A stretch of DNA of 64,000 nt, from assembly GCA_964019135.1 (NCBI GenBank), contig OZ025265.1, positions 62,001 through 126,000 of the forward strand, read 5' to 3'. Shown in pieces: positions 35,600 to 47,479 of this stretch. Origin of the DNA: Arenicola marina. Lineage: Eukaryota; Annelida; Polychaeta; Arenicolidae. The notes beneath the pieces were generated by a model that saw only the letters and a program-made list of their open reading frames with translations, was not told the DNA's origin and did not search any database. Positions within the stretch are counted from its first letter, which is position 1. Each line of letters opens with the position of its first letter. A program made the position numbers and the translations under genes.

Positions 35600-36999
35600 T
35601 TAAAGTTGCACCTAGAGCAGATGAACTATTACAAAACATTGTACCTCAATAGAGACGACTCAGCGGCTTCCACCAACCTAACGTACTTTTTGAATGCCAG
35701 ACATATTAAGCCACTCAACATCGAACAAACTGGTATCTGTGAGAAGGACATTGATAGCCACGAAGCGGCGACTACATTAAAGAACATGAAAAATAACAAG
35801 TCACCAGGCAGTGACGGTATACCAGTAGAATTATACAAATGTTTCTGGAAGGAACTTGGTACCTACCTCATGAGGAGCTTTCAATATGCCTATAAGGCTG
35901 GATCTCTTTCAATTACGCAAAAGCAGGGGGTCATAACCTTACTTGCTTACCTAAAGGCGACAAGCCCCGTGAATACATGAAAAACTGGCGACCAATTACC
36001 TTGCTGAACTCAGATTATAAACTTTTATCAGGCATGTTATCCAACAGAATGAAACAAATTCTGCCGCATGTGATAGGCCCAGAGCAAAAAGGTTTTCTAA
36101 AGAAGAGATACATTGGAGAAAATACTAGATTAATTTACGATATCATGCACTATGCAATTGCAAATAAGCAGTCTGGTATGTTGCTCCTGATTGACTTTGA
36201 AAAAGCTTTCGACACCCTTAGTTGGAATTATATAAATCATGTGTTACAAATATATGGCTTCGGATGCAAATTTAGACGTTGGTACAATACCCTGTATAGC
36301 AGTTGTGAAAGTTGTGTTATAAGCAATGGCGTTTTTTCTAGTTTCTTTCGCCTCGGTCGAGGATGTCGACAGGGAGACCCCCTCTCGCCATACCTATTTA
36401 TATTATCTATTGACCCGTTAGCCAACGCCATTAAGAACGACTGTACAATCAAGGGTTTCATGATTGATGGAAAAGAGTATAAAATAGGGCAATATGCAGA
36501 CGACACCTTTTTGCTATTAGATGGGAGAGATGTGTCCCTTAGAAATGCCTTGAAGGTTTTAAAACTGTTTTACGTGTGTTCGGGATTAAAAATTAATATA
36601 GACAAGACAAACGCCATTCGGTTGGGACCACGTAGCCCAATTACTAAGGGGTTGTTTTTAGATCTGCCTCTAATTTGGGTCAATGAATTTCAATTACTAG
36701 GCATAAGGTTTAGCAACGAGCTTCCGAATATTGTAAGTTTAAATTATGAACCCAAATTGGCTGCATTTGAAAGTGTACTAAATTTATACGGAAAACGAAA
36801 TATATCAGTGAGGGGAAGGGCAACTGTAGTTAATACTTTAGCGCTTCCAAAACTAATACGTCTCATGACTGTTTTACCAAATCCAGGGAAACACTATACT
36901 GATCGAATGAATCGTGCCATACGGGCTTTTATTTGGAAAAACAAAAAACCCAAGGTTTCCCTTAACAGACTAGTCCAAGAGGAAAAAATGGAGGTATAA
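35600..36999 (+). pseudogene. LINE copy b: reverse transcriptase region
   Basis: Begins EQMNYYKTLYLNRDD and MKNNKSPGSDGIPVELYKCF. A frameshift near 35,950-35,980 interrupts the fingers. It then reads KNWRPITLLNSDYKLLSGML, LLLIDFEKAFDTLSWNYI, GRGCRQGDPLSPYLF, IGQYADDTFLLLDG (catalytic YADD intact), GLKINIDKTNAIRLG and SVRGRATVVNTLALPKLI. The frame breaks after KVSLNRLVQEEK at 36,999. Confidence 0.9.
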
Positions 37000-37060
37000 A
37001 GCTGCCGCATATTCCATCCTTCTTAAATGCTGTCAAAATGTCAAATTATGTCAAATTATT

Positions 37061-38163
37061 GTGAATGAAGGAGCTTGGCAAGATTTGTTTTGCAGCACGA
37101 TTTGCAGCGAACGTGCACTCGTTTGGGAGCTAGATACGAAGTCACTAAGGTATTTTGCTAATATATGCAACCCTTTCTGGGCAGATGTTTTCAGAGCGTG
37201 TCTAAACCTAAAAAATAGCATGTACAATGGTTCAAACGAGAATGTCTTAGAACGACCCCTTTGGAATACTTACTTTATGAGAAATAAGAACCTAATAAAG
37301 AGAAAAAAGTATTTTATAGAGAAAGGTGTAACTTACATGAACGACCTTGTGAACAATGAAGGGTCGCTACTAGACTGGAAAGAATTTACAGATAAAAATA
37401 GCATTAGCATTAACTTTGTTGACTTCTATGAATGGAATAATGCATGCCATACCAAAAGAATGACGAGATCAATGTTTAAATAAGGGACATAAGTTACTAG
37501 ATGTGCCACAAACCTTTTTAAATTATATAGCTACGTCAACACGCTTATGTAATAAGGTTTACAACATTTTGGTGGAGTCCTTGCAGTATACCACGAATAA
37601 CGAAAGTAAGTGGTCAGAGGTGTTAGGAATAGAAATTGATAAAAGTAAATGGTGTGATATATATACTAGAGCATCAAAGGCTACTGTAGACGAGAGGACT
37701 CGGAGCTTCCAGTTTTTAGTTTTGCAAAGAGCAATTAATAACAAATCGTTTCTTGCACATAAGTAAATTAGTTACTTCAGAGATGTGCGTTTTCTGCTCA
37801 GTTTCGTCAGGAACAATTGAGCACCTTCTCTTTGAATGCCCATATGTGAGACCCATTTGGCAAGAGTTAGAACGTTGGCTCGAGGCCGCATCAGCCCAGA
37901 CCATATGTACCCGATTTACACTAATATCAAGTATGTTTGGAGTAGTTTGGTCTCCACATAGCGAACTAATTAATCACTTGACTTTAATTGTTAAAAAATA
38001 TGTATATTACTGCAAGTGGTCCAACACAGTTGCAGTTTTTCAGGCTGTGAAAAACTATATAAAGCATTACTATAGGCTCGAAAAGAGCGCGGTAGAAAGG
38101 AAGCTGAACTTTAGTACAGATATGTTTTATAAGAAACGGAGACCACTATCAGACTCTATGTAA
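37061..38163 (+). pseudogene. LINE copy b: C-terminal region
   Basis: Three successive frames carry GAWQDLFCSTICSERALVWE, FMRNKNLIKRKKYFIEKGVT, VYNILVESLQYTTNNESKWS and the Cys-His knuckle MCVFCSVSSGTIEHLLFECP before ending RPLSDSM at 38,163. The same stretch is one frame in copy c, so the breaks here are private to this copy. Confidence 0.88.
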
Positions 38164-38256
38164 CACTAAGCCAATAATGTCATGTTTTTTTTGTACTGCG
38201 TATGTCTTTCTTTCATTCCTGCTTTGTATGATTTATAAGTGCATTATAGTCTCAAC

Positions 38257-39704
38257 TGCTACGCTTCTCTGCCCCTTTCTGTTACAGGGGTTACAGGGGT
38301 AGATAAACCACCGCCGTAAAAATATATGTTCCACTGAATAGATGTTGGTAGATTTTGTAAATTACATTCCCCATCAAGTTCTAAGTAATGAAAAAAGGTA
38401 AGTTTGATTACTATTGCAATTTGTGGGGGCTGACCCCTGATTCAGCATAGGCTGCCCGGATTATTAGGGAGAAAGATCGCTTGCGTTAAAGTAATCATAT
38501 TGCAGTAAACTCACGTGTAAACAACATAAGCAACTAGGCGGGATTATATGGGTGGCTTATCTGTATCTTCAATTGTAAAAGACGTCATATCACATCGTAA
38601 GGCATAAATTTCAGGATATGTAATAATACAGTCTTTTGAAATCGCAATGGGTGTATTATTTCAAGAACCATCTTAGTTCAGGACAGACTAAACAATATGT
38701 GAGCGATGTGATACCCCAGCGGTTGTCAGCGATTAGGTACCATTATCGCTGGAGATCGGCAGGGTCCAGATGTTTCTGTGGTATACCAGCGTACGCATCA
38801 ATGGGTGAGGTATGCACATTTAGACATGGGACGATTGGAGGAGGTGCCGCGATCAGAGGTGCGTACGGGCTGGCTAGCACGCTGGGCACTTCCCTTGGGA
38901 GTTGTAGCTGATAGCGCCTGTCCAGACCTACATACAATTTTCTGGACCGCAGAGGCCGGTTAGCCTACAGTTCATACCCCCGCCTTCTCCATCCCACTTG
39001 ACGTACAACTTAATTTGTTTACCAGACCTGTCGGACCAGCCAGCGGCGCCCTCCGAGGCTGTAGCGCACCGGTTATATGTTAATAACATACAGAATGTAT
39101 CATAAAAATGACGACAGGGAGTTATTGCACTACGTTTTTGGCGATTGAACGTATCCGTAAACGTAACCCGATGCGCATTACATCACCAGAACAGGCATAT
39201 ATATATATCTATGTTTGCAGAACAGCGTATAAGTGGCCTTTCTAACATTTAGGCCGTCAGTTTCATAGCCCAAAGAATTACTTTAATATCTTCTTTTTTC
39301 TCCGAATGCATGTCTCAGATTTTGCTGTTATCGGGAGAGGATAATTCAAAGATGCTTGTGCACGGTATTGAGTCTGACTCAATTGAGTATTCAATTTACG
39401 GTTAAATGATATTCGCTTTCTACGTTGATCGCATTTTTTAGTTGTGAAAAACATGCCGTCCCTTCCACGCTTACGACTGTCGACTGAAAACCGACAGCAA
39501 TATCTTTTACTTATGCGCCGCGCGAGAATGAAACATCGAAACGATAGAAAGCGTATCTTAACACGGAAATGTAGCGCAATCGTTATCTAATGACGAAATA
39601 AAATTACTGCACGTGAATAACCACACTGGTTATGCCGCAGACCTATGAGACCTTGATATGGATCTCTGGTTGTAGGGTTCCGGTGACTACTCTATTCACA
39701 AATC
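38257..39704. other. intergenic, nothing recognised
   Basis: Overlapping frames at 38,636-38,963 show no known domain. No RNA gene or repeat recognised. Confidence 0.4.
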
Positions 39705-40135
39705 ACAATGTATCCAGCCCAAGCCACTATACCTCTCGGCAGGTGGCGGGTCGTTATCAGCCTATTAGTTAAGCACCACCCCCACCGCCCTACTACCCCT
39801 CCCCTTTTACCCCGCACCACCACCCACAACATATCCTTCTTGACTTATCAGCCCACATCTTTCCCCAGACAGGAGACTGCGCGGCGTGTTTACAGCTTTT
39901 CCTGCAGACTCACACCGACCGGGGCCTTGATATCAAGGCCCGGGTCGGCGTCCTTACAGTTTATAACGAAGACTCACACCGACACGGCCCTTGATATCAA
40001 GGCCCGGGTCTCAAAGAATAGGAGAAACCCAATGGAAATACGTGACACGGGCCGGATTTGACACCATGAAAACATGTCATTCAAATCCCAATTGCTTAAG
40101 AAATCCCACTTGAAATAATAAGGTGTTGATGGCTT
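39705..40135. repeat. dispersed element with GGGCCTTGATATCAAGGCCC (copy 2)
   Basis: The palindrome occurs at about 39,920 and 39,984 within a tandem unit of about 65 bp (CCCGGGTCGGCGT-CCTTACAG ... GACTCACACCGAC). 39,905-40,130 is the reverse complement of 23,730-23,940; 39,705-39,790 is a direct copy of 23,955-24,040. Confidence 0.8.
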
Positions 40136-42234
40136 CTGAAAAAAAAATACATCAATGGAAACCTGTAATACAGTTAATAATCATGCAATCATGATATAGC
40201 AACTTTAAGTGTAACTTTGCAGACGTTGGTAGATTGGAAGGGAAGTTGCTTTTTGCCCCCTAAGGCTGTGTAGCCCCCACAGCCTGTTCATACCCAGGCG
40301 CTTCATCATATTTCTGATCAGGTCTGCAACTGTGCTCATGACACTAATCTGAAGGTTATTGTGTGAAATAATAAGTTTCCTATAAAACCATTGCTACGTT
40401 CACAAGGTCAAAATAAATGCGTTTCCGATTATAATAATTGAAGAAAATGTTGAAGATGCCCAATCAGCCAACGTGTGTATTACTCACTACCACTAATGCC
40501 ATCACTCACTGATTACAATTTGCCTGTATGAAAAAAAAATCAGCACTGGGTCTGATTGTGACAACCCATTTCCGTCATAATATACCCATATAGACACATG
40601 TACAAAGAAACCAACAAAGTATGTTAATAAGATGATAATAAAAAAAAACGTACAGGATATAAGATTTACAATCTTTGTACTAAGGTTCATACAAATAAGA
40701 ACAGACATGAAACTGGCCGCCCCCCCACTCCCTCCGGCGTTTAGGGTTCCTGTACTGTAGTGTAGAGGGTTCAGTGGCTGCACAGGCGCCGTAAATCAAC
40801 TGATACAGGCCAGGGGCAGGGATAGCCCCATATGACGTTGTTGGGAAACAACGCCACATGTCCAGTCTATCAAATCCTGTACGGCATTTTACAAACACGC
40901 GTGGCGAGAAGCGGTGCTGATGGCGAGAACTTTTTGGGGTATGGCAATAGTTTCTAAAAGTATGCATCTTACAACTTATCTTGTTATTTTGGTTGAAGTC
41001 TCCGTGATTACGACGATATCGTCTGTTGATTTTTCGAAGCAGCGGACAACTCAGTTCTGTCCGCCGCCTTGCCCACCCAGTGGAGAAACTGCGCAAGCGT
41101 GCATGTCGTTAAAACCGCACCATTCGCTTGGTGGCGCTTCATACACGCAGCCATTGACACGCAATAAGCGAAACGCCACCTGGCGAAAGCCGCTGGTGAA
41201 GAATGACCAAACACGAAATGCCGCGGTAAACAACAAGAAAGTCTCATTTCAACCGACTTGATAGTAATGCGATACTTTGTGAGTTCATATGCATGTGGGT
41301 TTTGTGGTAAATATGAAGTTCAGGTATCAGAGTACAACATTACCAGGGTTTGATGGATCGTGCGGTTAACAACACTTAGTCGCCCACAAAAGCTAATCTT
41401 ACACCCTCATTTTGTACATGAGGACATGAGACTGTTGTGTGTAGCAACAACTGTCTCATATGGGACTAGGGCAGGGAGGGATGGGGGGGGGGAGGGGTGA
41501 GTGTAGTCCCATGTGATGTAACCTATTCCTTGAATTAGGCGACTTGGGGCTTGGGTGATAGCAGCCTGAATGTTCAGACGTTACAGTTTGACAGTCTGAT
41601 GATGAGCTGTAACAACTGTACGTCCAGACTGTCTTTCAGGCGTTTTTCAGGCTAGGGTGTGTGACAAGACTGTCAACAAAGGATAAAAGCTCCTGTTGGC
41701 CTTGTGTTAAGGTGTCACACTGAAACCTGGGTGACTTCAGGTTCTGTACAGTATAGTATTTATAAATACATACCTTTCATTCATATACATAAGCAAATAT
41801 TCGTGAATATAAGCTAATCGTTCACATATGCCGTAGGACTCTGCTCGCCTTTCCGCAATATTTTTGAAACTTCGCACATGCGCCTTAATTGCGATCTCTG
41901 CTGCGCATCTCCGCTAGGCGGCGGCTGCCGCCTGGTGGCCCACAACTCAGTTTCGCGGGCTGTGGCACGCTGCAACTCTCACTGGTGTTCTATTTGTAAC
42001 GCTGCAGTCCCGGGGGGAGAAAGAGGGGTGGGGGGGGGCTTAGTACATTGTTGGGTTTTCGGGGGAGGGGGAGGTCCGCCGTAAAGCCATCCGTACTTCC
42101 CCGCCAAAATACTTGGACCCGCTCGGTTTATTATTTTCCCCGGCAAACCCGGTCTATGAACGCACATGTTCCCGCGACCCAGCGGAATTTGGCGGTGGAA
42201 AATCCGGGAGGGGGCTTTTCTGCACAATAATATA
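40136..42234. other. intergenic, nothing recognised
   Basis: About 2.1 kb with G-runs near 41,483-41,496 and 42,028-42,075 and short overlapping frames (for example 40,680-41,261) that show no domain and no splice context. Confidence 0.4.
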
Positions 42235-42900
42235 ATAATATACCACAGTAATATCATGATATTACCAGGGTGCCAAGATATTACCATGGTATCATGATAT
42301 TACCATAGTGCCAGGGTATTACCATGGTATCAATATATACCAGTTATACCATGATATACCAGTTATACCATGATATACAAAATAATACCATGATATACCA
42401 AAGTAATACCATGATATACCAAAGTAATACCATGATATTACCATGATATGTTATGGTACAGCATGGTAAACTATGGTATATGCCATGGTTAACCATAATA
42501 TTTGATGGTAAACCATGATATACCATGGTATACCATACTGATATCATATCATGCTGTACCATGGTATATCATGCTGTACCATGGTATATCATGCTGTACC
42601 ATGGTATATCATAATTATCTATGGTAATACCATGGTATACCATACTACTATCATGGTTTTTCTGGCTGTGCCATGGTATATCATGGTTTATCTGGCTGTA
42701 CCATGGTATATAATGGTTTATCTGGCTGCACCATTGTATATCATGATTTACCATGGTGATACCATCATTTACCATGGTATACCATGGTTTATCATGCTAT
42801 ACCATGGTATACTATGCTAATATCATGGTTTGTGATGCTGTACCATGGTATATCATGATTTACCATAGTATACCATGGTTTACTATGGTGTACCATGGAG
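42235..42900. repeat. TACCATGGTA dyad array
   Basis: Dozens of self-complementary units such as TACCATGGTATA, ACCATGATAT and ATCATGCTGTACCATGG with irregular spacing of 11-25 bp. Either strand can fold into many alternative hairpins. Open frames rich in Met-Val-Tyr-His-Gly are a by-product. Confidence 0.9.
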
Positions 42901-42904
42901 CTCA

Positions 42905-43059
42905 CCATCCCTTTAAAGTAACATGTTCTTTAAAGTTGCCTTCTCCATGTCAAATAAGTATATTCTGTCTTCTTCTGAAGTTAAATCATGAAAGCCCGTG
43001 AGCTCTCAGGAGAGAAGCAAATTTGTTCACCGCAGCAGAAGTTAATGGCCGGCTTTATA
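42905..43059 (+). repeat. dispersed repeat R, left half (interrupted copy)
   Basis: CCCTTTAAAGTAACATGTTC, CTTCTCCATGTCAAATAAGT, then GGCCGGCTTTATA at 43,047-43,059, where a TIR element has entered. Confidence 0.8.
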
Positions 43060-43786
43060 GTGTTCATGCCACGATTTTGTCTTGCTCAGGATTAACTTGG
43101 TTTAGGGAAGATAAACAAATAACAATTTGTTTTAATGGGAGTTTACATTTTTTATTCCACGATATCACTATAAGCGCGTTCGTCAAAGTAGCAAAAGTGA
43201 GATCCGGCGGGTTTATTTCTGGGAGCATTGCATCTGAGCGTTATTGGAAAATTCCCCAATGATGTCACAAGATTGACAGGTGAGCTTTGATGCAGCGCGT
43301 AGACATCTGTGGTCGAGGGCGTGTATTATTTTTATGGTTGAGTGCGTTTCGTTGAGTTCAACAAGCCAATGAGCAGAGAGAATATGAGTCTCAATATAAA
43401 GCACATACGTTTGTATTCTCCTTTGACGTCACTTTCCTCGCTCGCAGAAGTGAAATTGGCAGGTGCGAAAACAAGTGGAAAAAGTATGCCCTTCTACTAT
43501 TTGGGGGGGCCTCCCTGGTGTAGTGGTTAGCGCACTAGACCGCAGATCAATAGGTCCTGGGTTCGAATCCGGGCTCGGGCACCTAATCTGGGGCATGTTT
43601 CATTCCTTCATCCTTCATCGTCTCGGGAGGTTCCTTGGCCCAATTTAGCCTGTATGTGCACAAAAGTGGCCTAAAACACCAACATTCCATTCCTTCTACT
43701 ATTTGGGGCGTTACAGCTCGATAATATAAGCGTGGAAACACAGAAGATTAATATGAGCTGAAGTTATTTTGGCGTGGCACGAACAC
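43060..43786. mobile_element. TIR element inserted in repeat R
   Basis: It begins GTGTTCATGCCACG and ends CGTGGCACGAACAC, a 14-bp terminal inverted repeat with one mismatch. It is flanked by the direct repeat TTTATA (43,054-43,059 and 43,787-43,792). Uninterrupted sites are seen in R copies at about 12,085 and 53,566. Length is 727 bp including a nested SINE, about 525 bp without it. No transposase; superfamily not assigned because a 6-bp duplication is unusual. Confidence 0.8.
43507..43691 (+). mobile_element. tRNA-derived SINE, family 2, with 17-bp target duplication
   Basis: A box TGGTGTAGTGG at 43,516-43,526 and B box GGTTCGAATCC at 43,560-43,570, both perfect. The tRNA-like head resembles a tRNA with loop CCGCAGA but its anticodon stem does not pair. 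Then come a unique body and an ATTCC tail. Flanked by CCTTCTACTATTTGGGG at 43,490-43,506 and 43,692-43,708. Perfect flanks indicate a recent insertion. Confidence 0.92.
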
Positions 43787-44331
43787 TTTATATCCCTGCG
43801 CGCCTGTTCGCTGTTGGGTATTCTGTGTGATGTCGACCGCGACTCACTAGAACGTCCGCGCGCAATAAACTAGTCCTCGCAGTTTTATGTCGAATTTGTG
43901 GTTTTACAGACTTAACGAGATATAAAACTTATGCATCACAATATTTAGATACTTTTAGTATTGATTCTAAAAATGTAGAAAATCAAAGATGACGCATGTA
44001 AGTAGGCTGCTTTAACTGCTCCAACACGACCGCATATTTACATAGCAATGTAACGTTGCACAACAGCCTCGGTGTATCAAACCCAGGCCAGATACAGGCG
44101 GAGACGGCCAACAAGAGATAAAGTATAGTTTTGTCGCCTGTCATTTGACTGTTGGAAATGGATCACTGATCGACCATGACGATACATATATATGTATAGC
44201 TACATCTATGCAGTTATAGCCAGGTAGTAAATATACAATGTATATAATACATTCAAAAGTAATTAAGGTGCCACATGCATAAACCACACAAAGGTTTATG
44301 TTACGTTTTATATTCTGCAAAAACGCGTATG
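43787..44331 (+). repeat. dispersed repeat R, right half, and flank
   Basis: Continues TTTATATCCCTGCGCGCC, TGTGATGTCGACCGCGACTC, CAACACGACCGCATATTTAC and CACATGCATAAACCACACAA up to the satellite. Matches 57,482-58,727 apart from an insertion there. Confidence 0.8.
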
Positions 44332-45512
44332 CCGCAGTTAGCGTGGCTCGGTTAGCATGGCGCGGTTAGCACGGTGCGGTTAGTATGGCGCGGTTAGCAT
44401 GGCGCGGTTAGCGTGGCTCGGTTAACATGGCGCGGTTAGCATGGCGCGGTTAGCATGAGGCGGTTAGTATGGAGCGGTTAGTATGGCGCTGTTAGCATGG
44501 CGCGGTTAGCACGGCGCTGTTAGCATGACTCGGTTAGCATAGCGTGGTTAGCACGGCGCGGTTAGTATGGCGCGGTTAGTATGGCGTGGTTAGTATGGCG
44601 CTGTTAGTATGGCGCGGTTAACGTGGCGCGGTTAGCATGGCGCGGATAGCATGGCGCGGTTAGTATGGCGCGGTTAGCATGGCGCGGTTAGTATGGCGCT
44701 GTTAGCATGGCACGGTTAGCATGGCGCGGTTAGCATGGCGCGGTTAGCATGGCGCGGTTAGTATGGCGCGGTTAGCACGGCGCGGTTAGTATGGCGCTGT
44801 TAGCATGGCGCGGTTAGTATGGCGCGGTTAGCACGGCGCGGTTAGTATGGCGCTGTTAGTATGGCGCTGTGAGTATGGCGCGGTTAACGTGGCGCGGTTA
44901 GTATGGCGCTGTTAGCATGGGGCGGTTAGCATGGCGCGGTTAGCATGGCGCGGTTAGTATGGCGCGGTTAGCATGGCGCGGTTAACGTGGCGCGGTTAGC
45001 ATGGCGCGGTTAACGTGGCGCGGTTAGCATGGCGCAGTTAGCGTGGCTCGGTTAGCATGGCGCGGTTAACATGGCGCGGTTAATGTGGCGCGGGTAACGT
45101 GGCGCGGTTAACGTGGCGCGGTTAACGTGGCGCGGTTAACGTGGCGCTGTTAGCATGGCGCGGTTAGCGTGGCTCGGTTAGCGTGGCTCGGTTAGCATGG
45201 CGCGGTTAGCATGGCGCGGTTAACGTGGCGCGGTTAACGTGGCGCGGTTAACGTGGCGCGGTTAGTATGGCGCGGTTAACATGGCGCGGTTAGCATGGCG
45301 CGGTTAACATGGCGCGGTGAGCATGGCGCGGTTAACATGGCGCGGTGAGCATGGCGTGGTTAGCATGGCTCGGTTAACGTGGCGCGGTTAACGTGGCGCG
45401 GTTAACGTGGCGCGGTTAGCATGGCGCGGTTAGCATGGCGCGGTTAGCATGGCGCGGTTAACGTGGCGCGGTTAGTATGGCGCGGTTAGCATGGCGCGGT
45501 TAGCATGGTTCG
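44332..45512. repeat. 14-bp satellite GGTTAGCATGGCGC, about 84 copies (array A)
   Basis: The unit is GGTTAGCATGGCGC with TTAACGTGG, TTAGTATGG and GGCTCGG variants. Uniform 14-bp register over 1.18 kb. The same satellite is at 59,076-59,968. Confidence 0.97.
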
Positions 45513-45858
45513 GTGAAGAAGAGCTTGGAAATACAAAAAAATATCAGAATATATAGCTTTCATGTCTCGATAAACTTCAAGATTTGCGTGGCGTGTATGC
45601 ATGACGTTATGAATGGTGTTCTAACGATGAGTTCGCCACGTGGCGATAGCGATAATTGTTGAGTCGGTTGGTGTGCGCGGTTTGCCGGTGTGAACTGTTG
45701 ACCAAGCGATGCGTCGACCGCTGTTACGACTGCTGAAGGAATGATCGTACCGTGTAAACCCGGCATAGGTCGGGGGTAATGTGGACGCCTCGTAATGCCT
45801 TTCGAATTATTTTTTCAAGAATGTGCTCTTGACATTATCCCTAACATAATACACAACA
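45513..45858. repeat. left part of segmental duplicate B
   Basis: Homologous to 12,205-12,800 (GTTCTAACGATGAG, GTGGCGATAGCGATAA, CTTGACATTATCCCTAACAT). A short spacer differs between the two. Confidence 0.75.
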
Positions 45859-45989
45859 GGAACATGGAACAGTAGTACAACAATCTAGATAGTATCGATT
45901 TGGCCCAATCGCTGCGTTATAATAGTTCTTTCTTTCTATTAACAATTAACATATATGATTATATTGTGATGGCTAATTAAACATCATAT

Positions 45990-46989
45990 TAACATGAACA
46001 TTGGTAAAATTAATTACTCGTATCAATTATATTTAACAAACTATCCCTAGTATTTCTTTTAAAAAGGTGAAGCGATGATTGAAAGTTTACCTTACCAAAC
46101 CATTTATTAAATATATATATCCCATTATATCTCATAGACATTTTCGTCAATTGACACTTATGCTTAGGAACATATAATAGCTGCGACCTTCTAGTTATAC
46201 TTATGTATGTCAGCATTTCTTATAAACAAATCTTTTATTATAAGAGGTTGCAATCCATTGTATTGCTTAAACATAATTGATAAAACACTGAACTCGTATA
46301 ATGATGTGAGCGGTAGAATCTTATTCATTACGAATAACGGCGCTCAGTGGGCCCATTTATTAACTCCGGGCAATATGCGAACTGCTTTTTTGGGATCATT
46401 TTAACATTTTCCTTGCAAAAGTGATTATTCCAAGCATCCTTGCCATTTTACCTTTAATATAATCTATGTGTTGTTTCCTCAAAAGGTCACAGTCTAATTG
46501 TACTCCCAAAAATTTCTTGATAGTAGTTTGTACAACAATTTCGCCAGAAATGATGACACTGCTGTGAATACTAATTTTCTTTTGCTTGGGTTTAAAAACC
46601 ATGAATTTAGTTTTATCGAGATTGAGAGCAATCTTATTAATTTGAAACCAAGACTGCATGTGCTTTAATTCCCTATTTAGCGTTTCAATTGTCTTATTTA
46701 TATCCTTGCCCCATATAAAGAAATTAGAATTATCTGCAAATAAGATTCCAAACAATTGCTTACTTACATTCATTAAGTCATTAATGTATAAAAGAAATAA
46801 AAGTGGACCTAGAACAGAACCTTGCGGGACTCCACATACTATTCGAGATCGGTTCGAAAATGTATTATTGTAAACTACAAATGTCCTCTTGCATTGAGGT
46901 AACTTTTTAGCCACGTTAAAGCAAGCCCTCTTACGCCGTATCTGCCTACTTTTTTAAACAATATATCGTGGTTATGATTAAAAGAGTTA
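45990..46989 (-). mobile_element. CR1/Jockey-type LINE fragment (RT and C terminus)
   Basis: Minus strand. Begins NHDILFKKVGRYGVRGLALT and WLKSYLNARGHL; a frame change near 46,900 leads to CGVPQGSVLGPLLFLLYIND, the RT signature of the CR1/Jockey group. The catalytic site reads FADN where FADD is required, so this RT cannot work as read. Then WFQINKIALNLDKTKFMVF, FLGVQLDC and, in further frames down to about 46,010, the usual tail of the group (MSMRYNGIYIFNKWFGKVN, SSLHLFKRNTRDSLLN). Absent from locus A, so inserted in B after the duplication or lost from A. Confidence 0.85.
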
Positions 46990-47425
46990 AATTCTTTTTT
47001 TCTTTTTATTCCACTATAATGCACTGATACATCATACAAAGCAGAAATCGAAGAGAACATGCAACCTCCCAAAACATGACATTATTCGCTTATTATTGCA
47101 TAGGGAAACAGTCTAACAGTGGTCTCTATTTCTTATCTAACATTGCTGTGCTAAAATTAGGTTTTCTTTCTACCGAACTCTTGTCGAGCCTTTGTGTGAC
47201 CCATTTGGCATGATTTAGAACATTGACTCGAGTCTGCAGCAGCCCAGACCATATGTACCCGTTTTACAGTGATATCAAACATGTTCGGAATAGATTTGTC
47301 CCCACATAGCTAAATTATTGATCACTTAAAAATATGCATTGAATGCAAGTGGTCAAATACGGTTCCAGCTTTTCAGGACGTGACAAACTGTATCAAGGCT
47401 TACTATAGGTTAGAATATAATTCAA
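46990..47425 (-). mobile_element. L1/Tx1 LINE 3' end with inverted 5' part
   Basis: 46,990-47,190 is a minus-strand 3' end (T-rich tail, then TTCCACTATAATGCACTGAT and the sequence of the last about 30 codons) matching copy c. At about 47,190 the strand switches: 47,190-47,415 is the next upstream ORF2 segment in plus orientation (CCAGACCATATGTACCCG, TCCCCACATAGCTAAATTA). This is the 5'-inversion pattern made by twin priming in L1 insertions. It is joined to the CR1/Jockey fragment. Confidence 0.8.
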
Positions 47426-47479
47426 TATTGATATAACCCATCCCTGGTGGAAGTATATGCGACAACTACCGTTGAGTCA

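Larger units (their letters stand above)
35590..38256 (+). mobile_element. L1/Tx1-type LINE, copy b (5' truncated)
   Basis: Plus-strand element starting inside the linker before the RT and running through the C-terminal region into the 3' UTR (TTTGTATGATTTATAAGTGC at 38,223). It lacks the poly-A tail that copy c has after the same UTR. About four frameshifts break it. Very close to copy c (53,673-55,142) along the shared part, so both belong to one subfamily. Confidence 0.9.

Noticed and set aside
38636-38963. Overlapping 61-91-residue frames
   Set aside because: No motif recognised; overlapping frames on both strands suggest chance in GC-richer DNA.
43507-43580. tRNA-Cys gene
   Set aside because: A and B boxes are perfect but the anticodon stem does not pair and the base before the GCA triplet is C; the following body, tail and target duplication identify a SINE.
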